DNA of 64,000 nucleotides from Dichetophora obliterata (Eukaryota > Arthropoda > Insecta > Diptera > Sciomyzidae): NCBI GenBank assembly GCA_963920525.1, contig OY986439.1, positions 67,001-131,000 on the forward strand, given 5' to 3'. The position numbers were made by a program, and so were the translations under genes. Below, one piece after another: positions 1-9,630 of the stretch (the stretch's first letter is position 1; the number at the start of each line of letters is the position of its first letter). Under the pieces are notes generated by a model. That model saw only the letters and a program-made list of their open reading frames with translations. It was not told the origin of the DNA and did not search any database.

Positions 1-1593
1 GTGCCCTTTTTTGTCAATTTTTATTTTTTTTATTTATTTTCTAAAATAAAAACTACATATCAGATAAGGACGATTCATGCATTAAAATGAGCACCAGGTC
101 CTCGTCCTTAAGAAGGGATACTCCTTTGTCCAAATGCCGTTTGCTCTATCTCTTGTAGTTAGGAGTTGTAGAACACTTTTTGGAGTGGAAGCTGGCCAAA
201 AACATGTGCTTTTTCCGTCATAACTCCCAAACCATACATCCTACAAGGACGATTTATACACCAAATTGTTTCTAATACATATATACACAAGACTGCAAAT
301 TCGGAAAAAAGTTTTCTGGAATGTGATTTTTTTTCAAGAATCTTAGTTAAAATTTTTTACATGAATCATAGTTTTTGACGTGGTTTTTTGCGATTTTTTT
401 GATTTTTTAGCCATAACTTCTAAGCCATACATCATAAAAGGACGATTTATGCATCAAAATGTTTCTTAAGCTACTGCCCACAAGACTGTATCCTTAAAAT
501 AATTTTAAAAATTAGATTTCATGTTAATTTCATGTGCCCTTTTTTGTCAATTTTTATTTTTTTTATTTATTTTCTAAAATAAAAACTACATATCAGATAA
601 GGACGATTCATGCATTAAAATGAGCACCAGGTCCTCGTCCTTAAGAAGGGATACTCCTTTGTCCAAATGCCGTTTGCTCTATCTCTTGTAGTTAGGAGTT
701 GTAGAACACTTTTTGGAGTGGAAGCTGGCCAAAAACATGTGCTTTTTCCGTCATAACTCGTAAACTGTACATCCTACAAGGACGATTTATACACCAAATT
801 GTTTCTAATACATATATACACAAGACTGCGGAAAAAAGTTTTCTGGATTTTGATTTTTTTTCAAGAATCTTAGTTAAAATTTTTTACATGAATCATAGTT
901 TTTGACGTGGTTTTTTGCGATTTTTTTGATTTTTTAGCCATAACTTCTAAACCATACATCATAAAAGGACGATTTATGCATCAAAATGTTCCTTAAGCTA
1001 CTGCCCACAAGACTGTATCCTTAAAATAATTTTAAAAATTAGATTTCATGTTTATTTCATGTGCCCTTTTTTGTCAATTTTTATTTTTTTTATTTATTTT
1101 CTAAAATAAAAACTACATATCAGATAAGGACGATTCATGCATTAAAATGAGCACCAGGTCCTCGTCCTTAAGAAGGGATACTCCTTTGTCCAAATGCCGT
1201 TTGCTCTATCTCTTGTAGTTAGGAGTTGTAGAACACTTTTTGGAGTGGAAGCTGGCCAAAAACATGTGCTTTTTCCGTCATAACTCGCAAACTGTACATC
1301 CTACAAGGACGATTTATACACCAAATTGTTTCTAATACATATATACACAAGACTGCATATTCAGAAAAAAGTTTTCTGGATTTTGATTTTTTTTCAAGAA
1401 TCTTAGTTAAAATTTTTTACATGAATCATAGTTTTTGACGTGGTTTTTTGCGATTTTTTTGATTTTTTAGCCATAACTTCTAAACCATACATCATAAAAG
1501 GACGATTTATGCATCAAAATGTTCCTTAAGCTACTGCCCACAAGACTGTATCCTTAAAATAATTTTAAAAATTAGATTTCATGTTAATTTCAT
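1..1593 (+). repeat. Three-monomer motif, copy 1
   Basis: The units start at 1, 534 and 1061. The first carries CTCCCAAACC, AAATTCGG, GGAATGTG and GTTTCTTAAG. The second carries CTCGTAAACTG and TGTTTATTTC and lacks six bases at 829/830. The third carries CTCGCAAACTG. The same series in the same order recurs at 5899-7497, so the two are copies of one block. Differences seen are the six-base deletion here, TAAGCC for TAAACC in the first unit here, and GGAATACTCC in the first unit of the other copy. Confidence 0.85.
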
Positions 1594-4500
1594 GTGCCCT
1601 TTTTTGTCAATTTTTATTTTTTTTATTTATTTTCTAAAATAAAAACTACATATCAGATAAGGACGATTCATGCATTAAAATGAGCACCAGGTCCTCGTCC
1701 TTAAGAAGGGATACTCCTTTGTCCAAATGCCGTTTGCTCTATCTCTTGTAGTTAGGAGTTGTAGAACACTTTTTGGAGTGGAAGCTGGCCAAAAACATGT
1801 GCTTTTTTCGTCATAACTCGCAAACCATACATCCTACAAGGACGATTTATACACCAAATTGTTTCTAATACATATATACACAAGACTGCATATTCAGAAA
1901 AAACTTTTCTGGATTTTGATTTTTTTTCAAGAATCTTAGTTAAAATTTTTTACATGAATCATAGTTTTTGACGTGGTTTTTTGCGATTTTTTTGATTTTT
2001 TAGCCATAACTTCTAAACCATACATCATAAAAGGACGATTTATGCATCAAAATGTTCCTTAAGCTACTGCCCACAAGACTGTATCCTTAAAATAATTTTA
2101 AAAATTAGATTTCATGTTAATTTCATGTGCCCTTTTTTGTCAATTTTTATTTTTTTTATTTATTTTCTAAAATAAAAACTACATATCAGATAAGGACGAT
2201 TCATGCATTAAAATGAGCACCAGGTCCTCGTCCTTAAGAAGGGATACTCCTTTGTCCAAATGCCGTTTGCTCTATCTCTTGTAGTTAGGAGTTGTAGAAC
2301 ACTTTTTGGAGTGGAAGCTGGCCAAAAACATGTGCTTTTTCCGTCATAACTCGCAAACCATACATCCTACAAGGACGATTTATACACCAAATTGTTTCTA
2401 ATACATATATACACAAGACTGCATATTCAGAAAAAAGTTTTCTGGATTTTGATTTTTTTTCAAGAATCTTAGTTAAAATTTTTTACATGAATCATAGTTT
2501 TTGACGTGGTTTTTTGCGATTTTTTTTATTTTTTAGCCATAACTTCTAAACCATACATCATAAAAGGACGATTTATGCATCAAAATGTTCCTTAAGCTAC
2601 TGCCCACAAGACTGTATCCTTAAAATAATTTTAAAAATTAGATTTCATGTTAATTTCATGTGCCCTTTTTTGTCAATTTTTATTTTTTTTATTTATTTTC
2701 TAAAATAAAAACTTCATATCAGATAAGGACGATTCATGCATTAAAATGAGCACCAGGTCCTCGTCCTTAAGAAGGGATACTCCTTTGTCCAAATGCCGTT
2801 TGTTCTATCTCTTGTAGTTAGGAGTTGTAGAACACTTTTTGGAGTGGAAGCTGGCCAAAAACATGTGCTTTTTTCGTCATAACTCCCAAACCCTACATCC
2901 TACAAGGACGATTTATACACCAAATTGTTTCTAATACATATATACACAAGACTGCATATTCAGAAAAAAGTTTTCTGGATTTTGATTTTTTTTCAAGAAC
3001 CTTAGTTAAAATTTTTTACATGAATCATAGTTTTTGACGTGGTTTTTTGCGATTTTTTTGATTTTTTAGCCATAACTTCTAAACCATACATCATAAAAGG
3101 ACGATTTATGCATCAAAATGTTCCTTAAGCTACTGCCCACAAGACTGTATCCTTAAAATAATTTTAAAAATTAGATTTCATGTTAATTTCATGTGCCCTT
3201 TTTTGTCAATTTTTATATTTTTTATTTATTTTCTAAAATAAAAACTGCATATCAGATAAGGACGATTCATGCATTAAAATGAGCACCAGGTCCTCGTCCT
3301 TAAGAACGGATACTCCTTTGTCCAAATGCCGTTTGCTCTATCTCTTGTAGTTAGGAGTTGTAGAACACTTTTTGGAGTGGAAGCTGGCCAAAAACATGTG
3401 CTTTTTCCGTCATAACTCGCAAACCATACATCCTACAAGGACGATTTATACACCAAATTGTTTCTAATACATATATACACAAGACTGCATATTCAGAAAA
3501 AAGTTTTCTGGATTTTGATTTTTTTTCAAGAATCTTAGTTAAAATTTTTTACATGAATCATAGTTTTTGACGTGGTTTTTTGCGATTTTTTTTATTTTTT
3601 AGCCATAACTTCTAAACCATACATCATAAAAGGACGATTTATGCATCAAAATGTTCCTTAAGCTACTGCCCACAAGACTGTATCCTTAAAATAATTTTAA
3701 AAATTAGATTTCATGTTAATTTCATGTGCCCTTTTTTGTCAATTTTTATTTTTTTTATTTATTTTCTAAAATAAAAACTACATATCAGATAAGGACGATT
3801 CATGCATTAAAATGAGCACCAGGTCCTCGTCCTTAAGAAGGGATACTCCTTTGTCCAAATGCCGTTTGCTCTATCTCTTGTAGTTAGGAGTTGTAGAACA
3901 CTTTTTGGAGTGGAAGCTGGCCAAAAACATGTGCTTTTTCCGTCATAACTCGCAAACCATACATCCTACAAGGACGATTTATACACCAAATTGTTTCTAA
4001 TACATATATACACAAGACTGCATATTCAGAAAAAAGTTTTCTGGATTTTGATTTTTTTTCAAGAATCTTAGTTAAAATTTTTTACATGAATCATAGTTTT
4101 TGACGTGGTTTTTTGCGATTTTTTTGATTTTTTAGCCATAACTTCTAAACCATACATCATAAAAGGACGATTTATGCATCAAAATGTTCCTTAAGCTACT
4201 GCCCACAAGACTGTATCCTTAAAATAATTTTAAAAATTAGATTTCATGTTAATTTCATGTGCCCTTTTTTGTCAATTTTTATTTTTTTTATTTATTTTCT
4301 AAAATAAAAACTACATATCAGATAAGGACGATTCATGCATTAAAATGAGCACCAGGTCCTCGTCCTTAAGAAGGGATACTCCTTTGTCCAAATGCCGTTT
4401 GCTCTATCTCTTGTAGTTAGGAGTTGTAGAACACTTTTTGGAGTGGAAGCTGGCCAAAAACATGTGCTTTTTCCGTCATAACTCCCAAACCATACATCCT

Positions 4501-4791
4501 ACAAGGACGATTTATACACCAAATTGTTTCTAATACATATATACACAAGACTGCATATTCAGAAAAAACTTTTCTGGATTTTGATTTTTTTTCAAGAATC
4601 TTAGTTAAAATTTTTTACATGAATCATAGTTTTTGACGTGGTTTTTTGCGATTTTTTTGATTTTTTAGCCATAACTTCTAAACCATACATCATAAAAGGA
4701 CGATTTATGCATCAAAATGTTCCTTAAGCTACTGCCCACAAGACTGTATCCTTAAAATAATTTTAAAAATTAGATTTCATGTTAATTTCAT
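1594..4791 (+). repeat. Six ordinary monomers
   Basis: The units start at 1594, 2127, 2660, 3193, 3726 and 4259, all 533 bp. Marks: 1594 has GCTTTTTTCG and the AAC hairpin centre; 2127 and 3193 have the third T-tract preceded by TA; 2660 has TTTGTTCTAT, CTCCCAAACCC and AGAACCTTAG; 3193 has TTTTATATTT, AACTGCAT and AAGAACGGAT; 3726 is canonical; 4259 has CTCCCAAACC with the AAC centre. Confidence 0.92.
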
Positions 4792-4832
4792 GTGCCCTTT
4801 TTCTCAAAAATTAGATTTCATGTTAATTTCAT
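4792..4832 (+). repeat. 41-bp monomer fragment / local duplication
   Basis: After GTGCCCTTTTT the expected GTCAATTTTT is replaced by CTC and then AAAAATTAGATTTC, the monomer tail again, up to a new GTGCCC at 4833. The 41-bp segment starting at 4765 is therefore repeated at 4806, with CTC as extra bases at the joint. Equally, this is a unit that lost 492 bp. The short duplication with filler needs less change. Either way it shifts the register of everything downstream. Confidence 0.85.
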
Positions 4833-5898
4833 GTGCCCTTTTTTGTCAATTTTTATTTTTTTTATTTATTTTCTAAAATAAAAACTACATATCAGATAAG
4901 GACGATTCATGCATTAAAATGAGCACCAGGTCCTCGTCCTTAAGAAGGGATACTCCTTTGTCCAAATGCCGTTTGCTCTATCTCTTGTAGTTAGGAGTTG
5001 TAGAACACTTTTTGGAGTGGAAGCTGGCCAAAAACATGTGCTTTTTCCGTCATAACTCGCAAACCATACATCCTACAAGGACGATTTATACACCAAATTG
5101 TTTCTAATACATATATACACAAGACTGCATATTCGGAAAAAAGTTTTCTGGAATGTGATTTTTTTTCAAGAATCTTAGTTAAAATTTTTTACATGAATCA
5201 TAGTTTTTGACGTGGTTTTTTGCGATTTTTTTTATTTTTTAGCCATAACTTCTAAACCATACATCATAAAAGGACGATTTATGCATCAAAATGTTCCTTA
5301 AGCTACTGCCCACAAGACTGTATCCTTAAAATAATTTTAAAAATTAGATTTCATGTTAATTTCATGTGCCCTTTTTTGTCAATTTTTATTTTTTTTATTT
5401 ATTTTCTAAAATAAAAACTACATATCAGATAAGGACGATTCATGCATTAAAATGAGCACCAGGTCCTCGTCCTTAAGAAGGGATACTCCTTTGTCCAAAT
5501 GCCGTTTGCTCTATCTCTTGTAGTTAGGAGTTGTAGAACACTTTTTGGAGTGGAAGCTGGCCAAAAACATGTGCTTTTTTCGTCATAACTCGCAAACCAT
5601 ACATCCTACAAGGACGATTTATACACCAAATTGTTTCTAATACATATATACACAAGACTGCATATTCAGAAAAAACTTTTCTGGATTTTGATTTTTTTTC
5701 AAGAATCTTAGTTAAAATTTTTTACATGAATCATAGTTTTTGACGTGGTTTTTTGCGATTTTTTTGATTTTTTAGCCATAACTTCTAAACCATACATCAT
5801 AAAAGGACGATTTATGCATCAAAATGTTCCTTAAGCTACTGCCCACAAGACTGTATCCTTAAAATAATTTTAAAAATTAGATTTCATGTTAATTTCAT
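4833..5898 (+). repeat. Two ordinary monomers
   Basis: The units start at 4833 and 5366. The first mixes families: CATATTCGG with GGAATGTG, plus the TA form of the T-tracts. The second has GCTTTTTTCG and the AAC hairpin centre, as does the unit at 1594. Confidence 0.9.
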
Positions 5899-7497
5899 GT
5901 GCCCTTTTTTGTCAATTTTTATTTTTTTTATTTATTTTCTAAAATAAAAACTACATATCAGATAAGGACGATTCATGCATTAAAATGAGCACCAGGTCCT
6001 CGTCCTTAAGAAGGAATACTCCTTTGTCCAAATGCCGTTTGCTCTATCTCTTGTAGTTAGGAGTTGTAGAACACTTTTTGGAGTGGAAGCTGGCCAAAAA
6101 CATGTGCTTTTTCCGTCATAACTCCCAAACCATACATCCTACAAGGACGATTTATACACCAAATTGTTTCTAATACATATATACACAAGACTGCAAATTC
6201 GGAAAAAAGTTTTCTGGAATGTGATTTTTTTTCAAGAATCTTAGTTAAAATTTTTTACATGAATCATAGTTTTTGACGTGGTTTTTTGCGATTTTTTTGA
6301 TTTTTTAGCCATAACTTCTAAACCATACATCATAAAAGGACGATTTATGCATCAAAATGTTTCTTAAGCTACTGCCCACAAGACTGTATCCTTAAAATAA
6401 TTTTAAAAATTAGATTTCATGTTAATTTCATGTGCCCTTTTTTGTCAATTTTTATTTTTTTTATTTATTTTCTAAAATAAAAACTACATATCAGATAAGG
6501 ACGATTCATGCATTAAAATGAGCACCAGGTCCTCGTCCTTAAGAAGGGATACTCCTTTGTCCAAATGCCGTTTGCTCTATCTCTTGTAGTTAGGAGTTGT
6601 AGAACACTTTTTGGAGTGGAAGCTGGCCAAAAACATGTGCTTTTTCCGTCATAACTCGTAAACTGTACATCCTACAAGGACGATTTATACACCAAATTGT
6701 TTCTAATACATATATACACAAGACTGCATATTCAGAAAAAAGTTTTCTGGATTTTGATTTTTTTTCAAGAATCTTAGTTAAAATTTTTTACATGAATCAT
6801 AGTTTTTGACGTGGTTTTTTGCGATTTTTTTGATTTTTTAGCCATAACTTCTAAACCATACATCATAAAAGGACGATTTATGCATCAAAATGTTCCTTAA
6901 GCTACTGCCCACAAGACTGTATCCTTAAAATAATTTTAAAAATTAGATTTCATGTTTATTTCATGTGCCCTTTTTTGTCAATTTTTATTTTTTTTATTTA
7001 TTTTCTAAAATAAAAACTACATATCAGATAAGGACGATTCATGCATTAAAATGAGCACCAGGTCCTCGTCCTTAAGAAGGGATACTCCTTTGTCCAAATG
7101 CCGTTTGCTCTATCTCTTGTAGTTAGGAGTTGTAGAACACTTTTTGGAGTGGAAGCTGGCCAAAAACATGTGCTTTTTCCGTCATAACTCGCAAACTGTA
7201 CATCCTACAAGGACGATTTATACACCAAATTGTTTCTAATACATATATACACAAGACTGCATATTCAGAAAAAAGTTTTCTGGATTTTGATTTTTTTTCA
7301 AGAATCTTAGTTAAAATTTTTTACATGAATCATAGTTTTTGACGTGGTTTTTTGCGATTTTTTTGATTTTTTAGCCATAACTTCTAAACCATACATCATA
7401 AAAGGACGATTTATGCATCAAAATGTTCCTTAAGCTACTGCCCACAAGACTGTATCCTTAAAATAATTTTAAAAATTAGATTTCATGTTAATTTCAT
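5899..7497 (+). repeat. Three-monomer motif, copy 2
   Basis: The units start at 5899, 6432 and 6965, all 533 bp. They match the series at 1-1593 in order and marks (CTCCCAAACC with AAATTCGG; CTCGTAAACTG with TGTTTATTTC; CTCGCAAACTG). The middle unit here is full length, so the six-base loss at 829 happened after the copies separated. Confidence 0.85.
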
Positions 7498-8613
7498 GTG
7501 CCCTTTTTTGTCAATTTTTATTTTTTTTATTTATTTTCTAAAATAAAAACTACATATCAGATAAGGACGATTCATGCATTAAAATGAGCACCAGGTCCTC
7601 GTCCTTAAGAAGGGATACTCCTTTGTCCAAATGCCGTTTGCTCTATCTCTTGTAGTTAGGAGTTGTAGAACACTTTTTGGAGTGGAAGCTGGCCAAAAAC
7701 ATGTGCTTTTTCCGTCATAACTCCCAAACCATACATCCTACAAGGACGATTTATACACCAAATTGTTTCTAATACATATATACACAAGACTGCAAATTCG
7801 GAAAAAAGTTTTCTGGAATGTGATTTTTTTTCAAGAATCTTAGTTAAAATTTTTTACATGAATCATAGTTTTTGACGTGGTTTTTTTGCGATTTTTTTGA
7901 TTTTTTAGCCATAACTTCTAAACCATACATCATAAAAGGACGATTTATGCATCAAAATGTTCCTTAAGCTACTGCCCACAAGACTGTATCCTTAAAATAA
8001 TTTTAAAAATTAGATTTCATGTTAATTTCATGTGCCCTTTTTTGTCAATTTTTATTTTTTTTATTTATTTTCTAAAATAAAAACTACATATCAGATAAGG
8101 ACGATTCATGCATTAAAATGAGCACCAGGTCCTCGTCCTTAAGAAGGGATACTCCTTTGTCCAAATGCCGGTTGCTCTATCTCTTGTAGTTAGGAGTTGT
8201 AGAACACTTTTTGGAGTGGAAGCTGGCCAAAAACATGTGCTTTTTTCGTCATAACTCCCAAACCCTACATCCTACAAGGACGATTTATACACCAAATTGT
8301 TTCTAATACATATATACACAAGACTGCATATTCAGAAAAAAGTTTTCTGGAATTTGATTTTTTTTCAAGAATCTTAGTTAAAATTTTTTACATGAATCAT
8401 AGTTTTTGACGTGGTTTTTTGCGATTTTTTTGATTTTTTAGCCATAACTTCTAAACCATACATCATAAAAGGACGATTTATGCATCAAAATGTTCCTTAA
8501 GCTACTGCCCACAAGACTGTATCCTTAAAATAATTTTAAAAATTAGATTTCATGTTAATTTCATGTGCCCTTTTTTGTCAATTTTTATTTTTTTTATTTA
8601 TTTTCTAAAATAA

Positions 8614-8792
8614 AAACTACATATCAGATAAGGACGATTCATGCATTAAAATGAGCACCAGGTCCTCGTCCTTAAGAAGGGATACTCCTTTGTCCAAATG
8701 CCGTTTGCTCTATCTCTTGTAGTTAGGAGTTGTAGAACACTTTTTGGAGTGGAAGCTGGCCAAAAACATGTGCTTTTTCCGTCATAACTCGC
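8614..8792 (+). repeat. Internal subrepeat 1 of the monomer (179 bp, most diverged)
   Basis: This is monomer positions 50-228. It opens with AAAC, 16 bases before AAGGACGATT, followed by ATGCAT and AAAATG, the same order as subrepeat 3. Over the first 45 bases it matches subrepeat 3 at 34 positions without gaps. The rest, including the GC-richer block with CCTTAAGAAGGG, has no clear counterpart in the other two. The shared ancestry is inferred from the core similarity and the near-regular spacing. Confidence 0.7.
8741..8766. repeat. Perfect inverted repeat TTTTTGG / CCAAAAA in every monomer
   Basis: Seven-base arms, TTTTTGG at 8741-8747 and CCAAAAA at 8760-8766, flank a 12-base spacer. In nearly all units both arms are intact. 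Spacer changes such as GAGTGAAAG (33023, 37819, 39951 and the 534-bp family after 47.9 kb) leave the arms untouched. At 45813 GGAAGCTGG is read as GGAAAGTGG, also in the spacer. It could form a stem-loop in single-stranded DNA or RNA; a function is not shown. Confidence 0.75.
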
Positions 8793-8865
8793 AAACCATA
8801 CATCCTACAAGGACGATTTATACACCAAATTGTTTCTAATACATATATACACAAGACTGCATATT

Positions 8866-8882
8866 CAGAAAAAAGTTTTCTG
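8866..8882. repeat. Short hairpin CAGAAAA-AAG-TTTTCTG
   Basis: Seven-base perfect arms surround a three-base centre. The centre is AAG in many monomers and AAC in many others (for example 1594, 4259, 5366, 22947, 30359, 45280, 50078, 63602), which changes the loop but not the arms. In the AAATTCGG family the left arm is altered and pairing must use a shifted ATTC/GAAT outer stem. A 20282-type neighbour at 19749 reads CAGAAAACAG, breaking the centre. Role unknown. Confidence 0.65.
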
Positions 8883-8947
8883 GATTTTGATTTTTTTTCA
8901 AGAATCTTAGTTAAAATTTTTTACATGAATCATAGTTTTTGACGTGG

Positions 8948-8972
8948 TTTTTTGCGATTTTTTTGATTTTTT
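8948..8972. other. Phased T-tracts, likely curved DNA
   Basis: Three T runs of 6, 7 and 6 bases start at 8948, 8958 and 8967, about one helical turn apart, separated by GCGA and GA. A- or T-tracts in helical phase are known to bend DNA. The motif recurs in almost every unit, with small changes: GTGTTTTTTT in 9098-19216 units, seven Ts after GTGG at 7498 and 9631, GCGACTTTTTT at 35688 and 42616, and GA replaced by TA at 2127, 3193, 4833, 35155, 42083 and 62004. Several structural breakpoints of the array fall here. Confidence 0.6.
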
Positions 8973-8985
8973 AGCCATAACTTCT

Positions 8986-9146
8986 AAACCATACATCATA
9001 AAAGGACGATTTATGCATCAAAATGTTCCTTAAGCTACTGCCCACAAGACTGTATCCTTAAAATAATTTTAAAAATTAGATTTCATGTTAATTTCATGTG
9101 CCCTTTTTTGTCAATTTTTATTTTTTTTATTTATTTTCTAAAATAA
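8986..9146 (+). repeat. Internal subrepeat 3 of the monomer (161 bp, crosses the unit boundary)
   Basis: This runs from monomer position 422 to position 49 of the next unit. It opens with AAACCATACATC, then AAGGACGATTTATGCATC, and keeps CACAAGACTG about 40 bases later as in subrepeat 2. It is the shortest of the three, and its second half is AT-rich (TTTTAAAAATTAGATTTCAT). Subrepeats 2 and 3 are closest to each other, which suggests they separated last. Confidence 0.8.
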
Positions 9147-9630
9147 AAACTACATATCAGATAAGGACGATTCATGCATTAAAATGAGCACCAGGTCCTC
9201 GTCCTTAAGAAGGGATACTCCTTTGTCCAAATGCCGTTTGCTCTATCTCTTGTAGTTAGGAGTTGTAGAACACTTTTTGGAGTGGAAGCTGGCCAAAAAC
9301 ATGTGCTTTTTCCGTCATAACTCGCAAACCATACATCCTACAAGGACGATTTATACACCAAATTGTTTCTAATACATATATACACAAGACTGCATATTCA
9401 GAAAAAAGTTTTCTGGATTTTGATTTTTTTTCAAGAATCTTAGTTAAAATTTTTTACATGAATCATAGTTTTTGACGTGTTTTTTTGCGATTTTTTTGAT
9501 TTTTTAGCCATAACTTCTAAACCATACATCATAAAAGGACGATTTATGCATCAAAATGTTCCTTAAGCTACTGTCCACAAGACTGTATCCTTAAAATAAT
9601 TTTAAAAATTAGATTTCATGTTAATTTCAT

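Larger units (their letters stand above)
8793..8985 (+). repeat. Internal subrepeat 2 of the monomer (193 bp)
   Basis: This is monomer positions 229-421. It opens with AAACCATACATC, then AAGGACGATTTAT, and later CACAAGACTG, all shared with subrepeat 3. The first 45 bases match subrepeat 3 at 39 positions without gaps (87%). A preceding CATAACT is also shared. The second half holds the hairpin and the T-tracts. Confidence 0.8.
8565..9097 (+). repeat. Canonical 533-bp monomer (reference copy)
   Basis: This copy carries the commonest base at every variable site, so I use it as the reference; position 1 is the G of GTGCCC. In order it has a T-rich stretch (7-52), a core element (50-95), a relatively GC-rich and nearly invariant block (about 95-205) ending in an inverted repeat, a second core (229-275), a small hairpin (302-318), T-rich DNA (330-410) with phased T-tracts, a third core (422-468), and an AT-rich tail. 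Copies that look the same by eye include those starting at 29293, 32490, 33556, 37286, 38352, 40484, 43681, 51143, 59576 and 63069. The unit start is arbitrary: it follows the first base of the window and is not a biological boundary. Confidence 0.95.
7498..9630 (+). repeat. Four-monomer higher-order repeat, copy 1 (2133 bp)
   Basis: The units start at 7498 (534 bp, AAATTCGG, GTGG followed by seven Ts), 8032 (CCGGTTGCTC, GCTTTTTTCG, CTCCCAAACCC, GGAATTTG), 8565 (canonical) and 9098 (GTGTTTTTTT, CTGTCCAC). The same four follow immediately at 9631-11763. I found three differences between the copies. Confidence 0.9.

Noticed and set aside
8741..8766. Rho-independent terminator
   Set aside because: The stem is only 7 bp, AT-rich and not followed by a T run. 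The context is a eukaryotic satellite with no upstream gene.
8614..8792. CCTTAAGAAGG as a regulatory palindrome
   Set aside because: It is only partly symmetric (CTTAAG within it), with no supporting context, so it is not reported as a site.
8565..9097. CENP-B box
   Set aside because: I looked for a site with the TTCG...CGGG pattern on both strands of the monomer and saw none.
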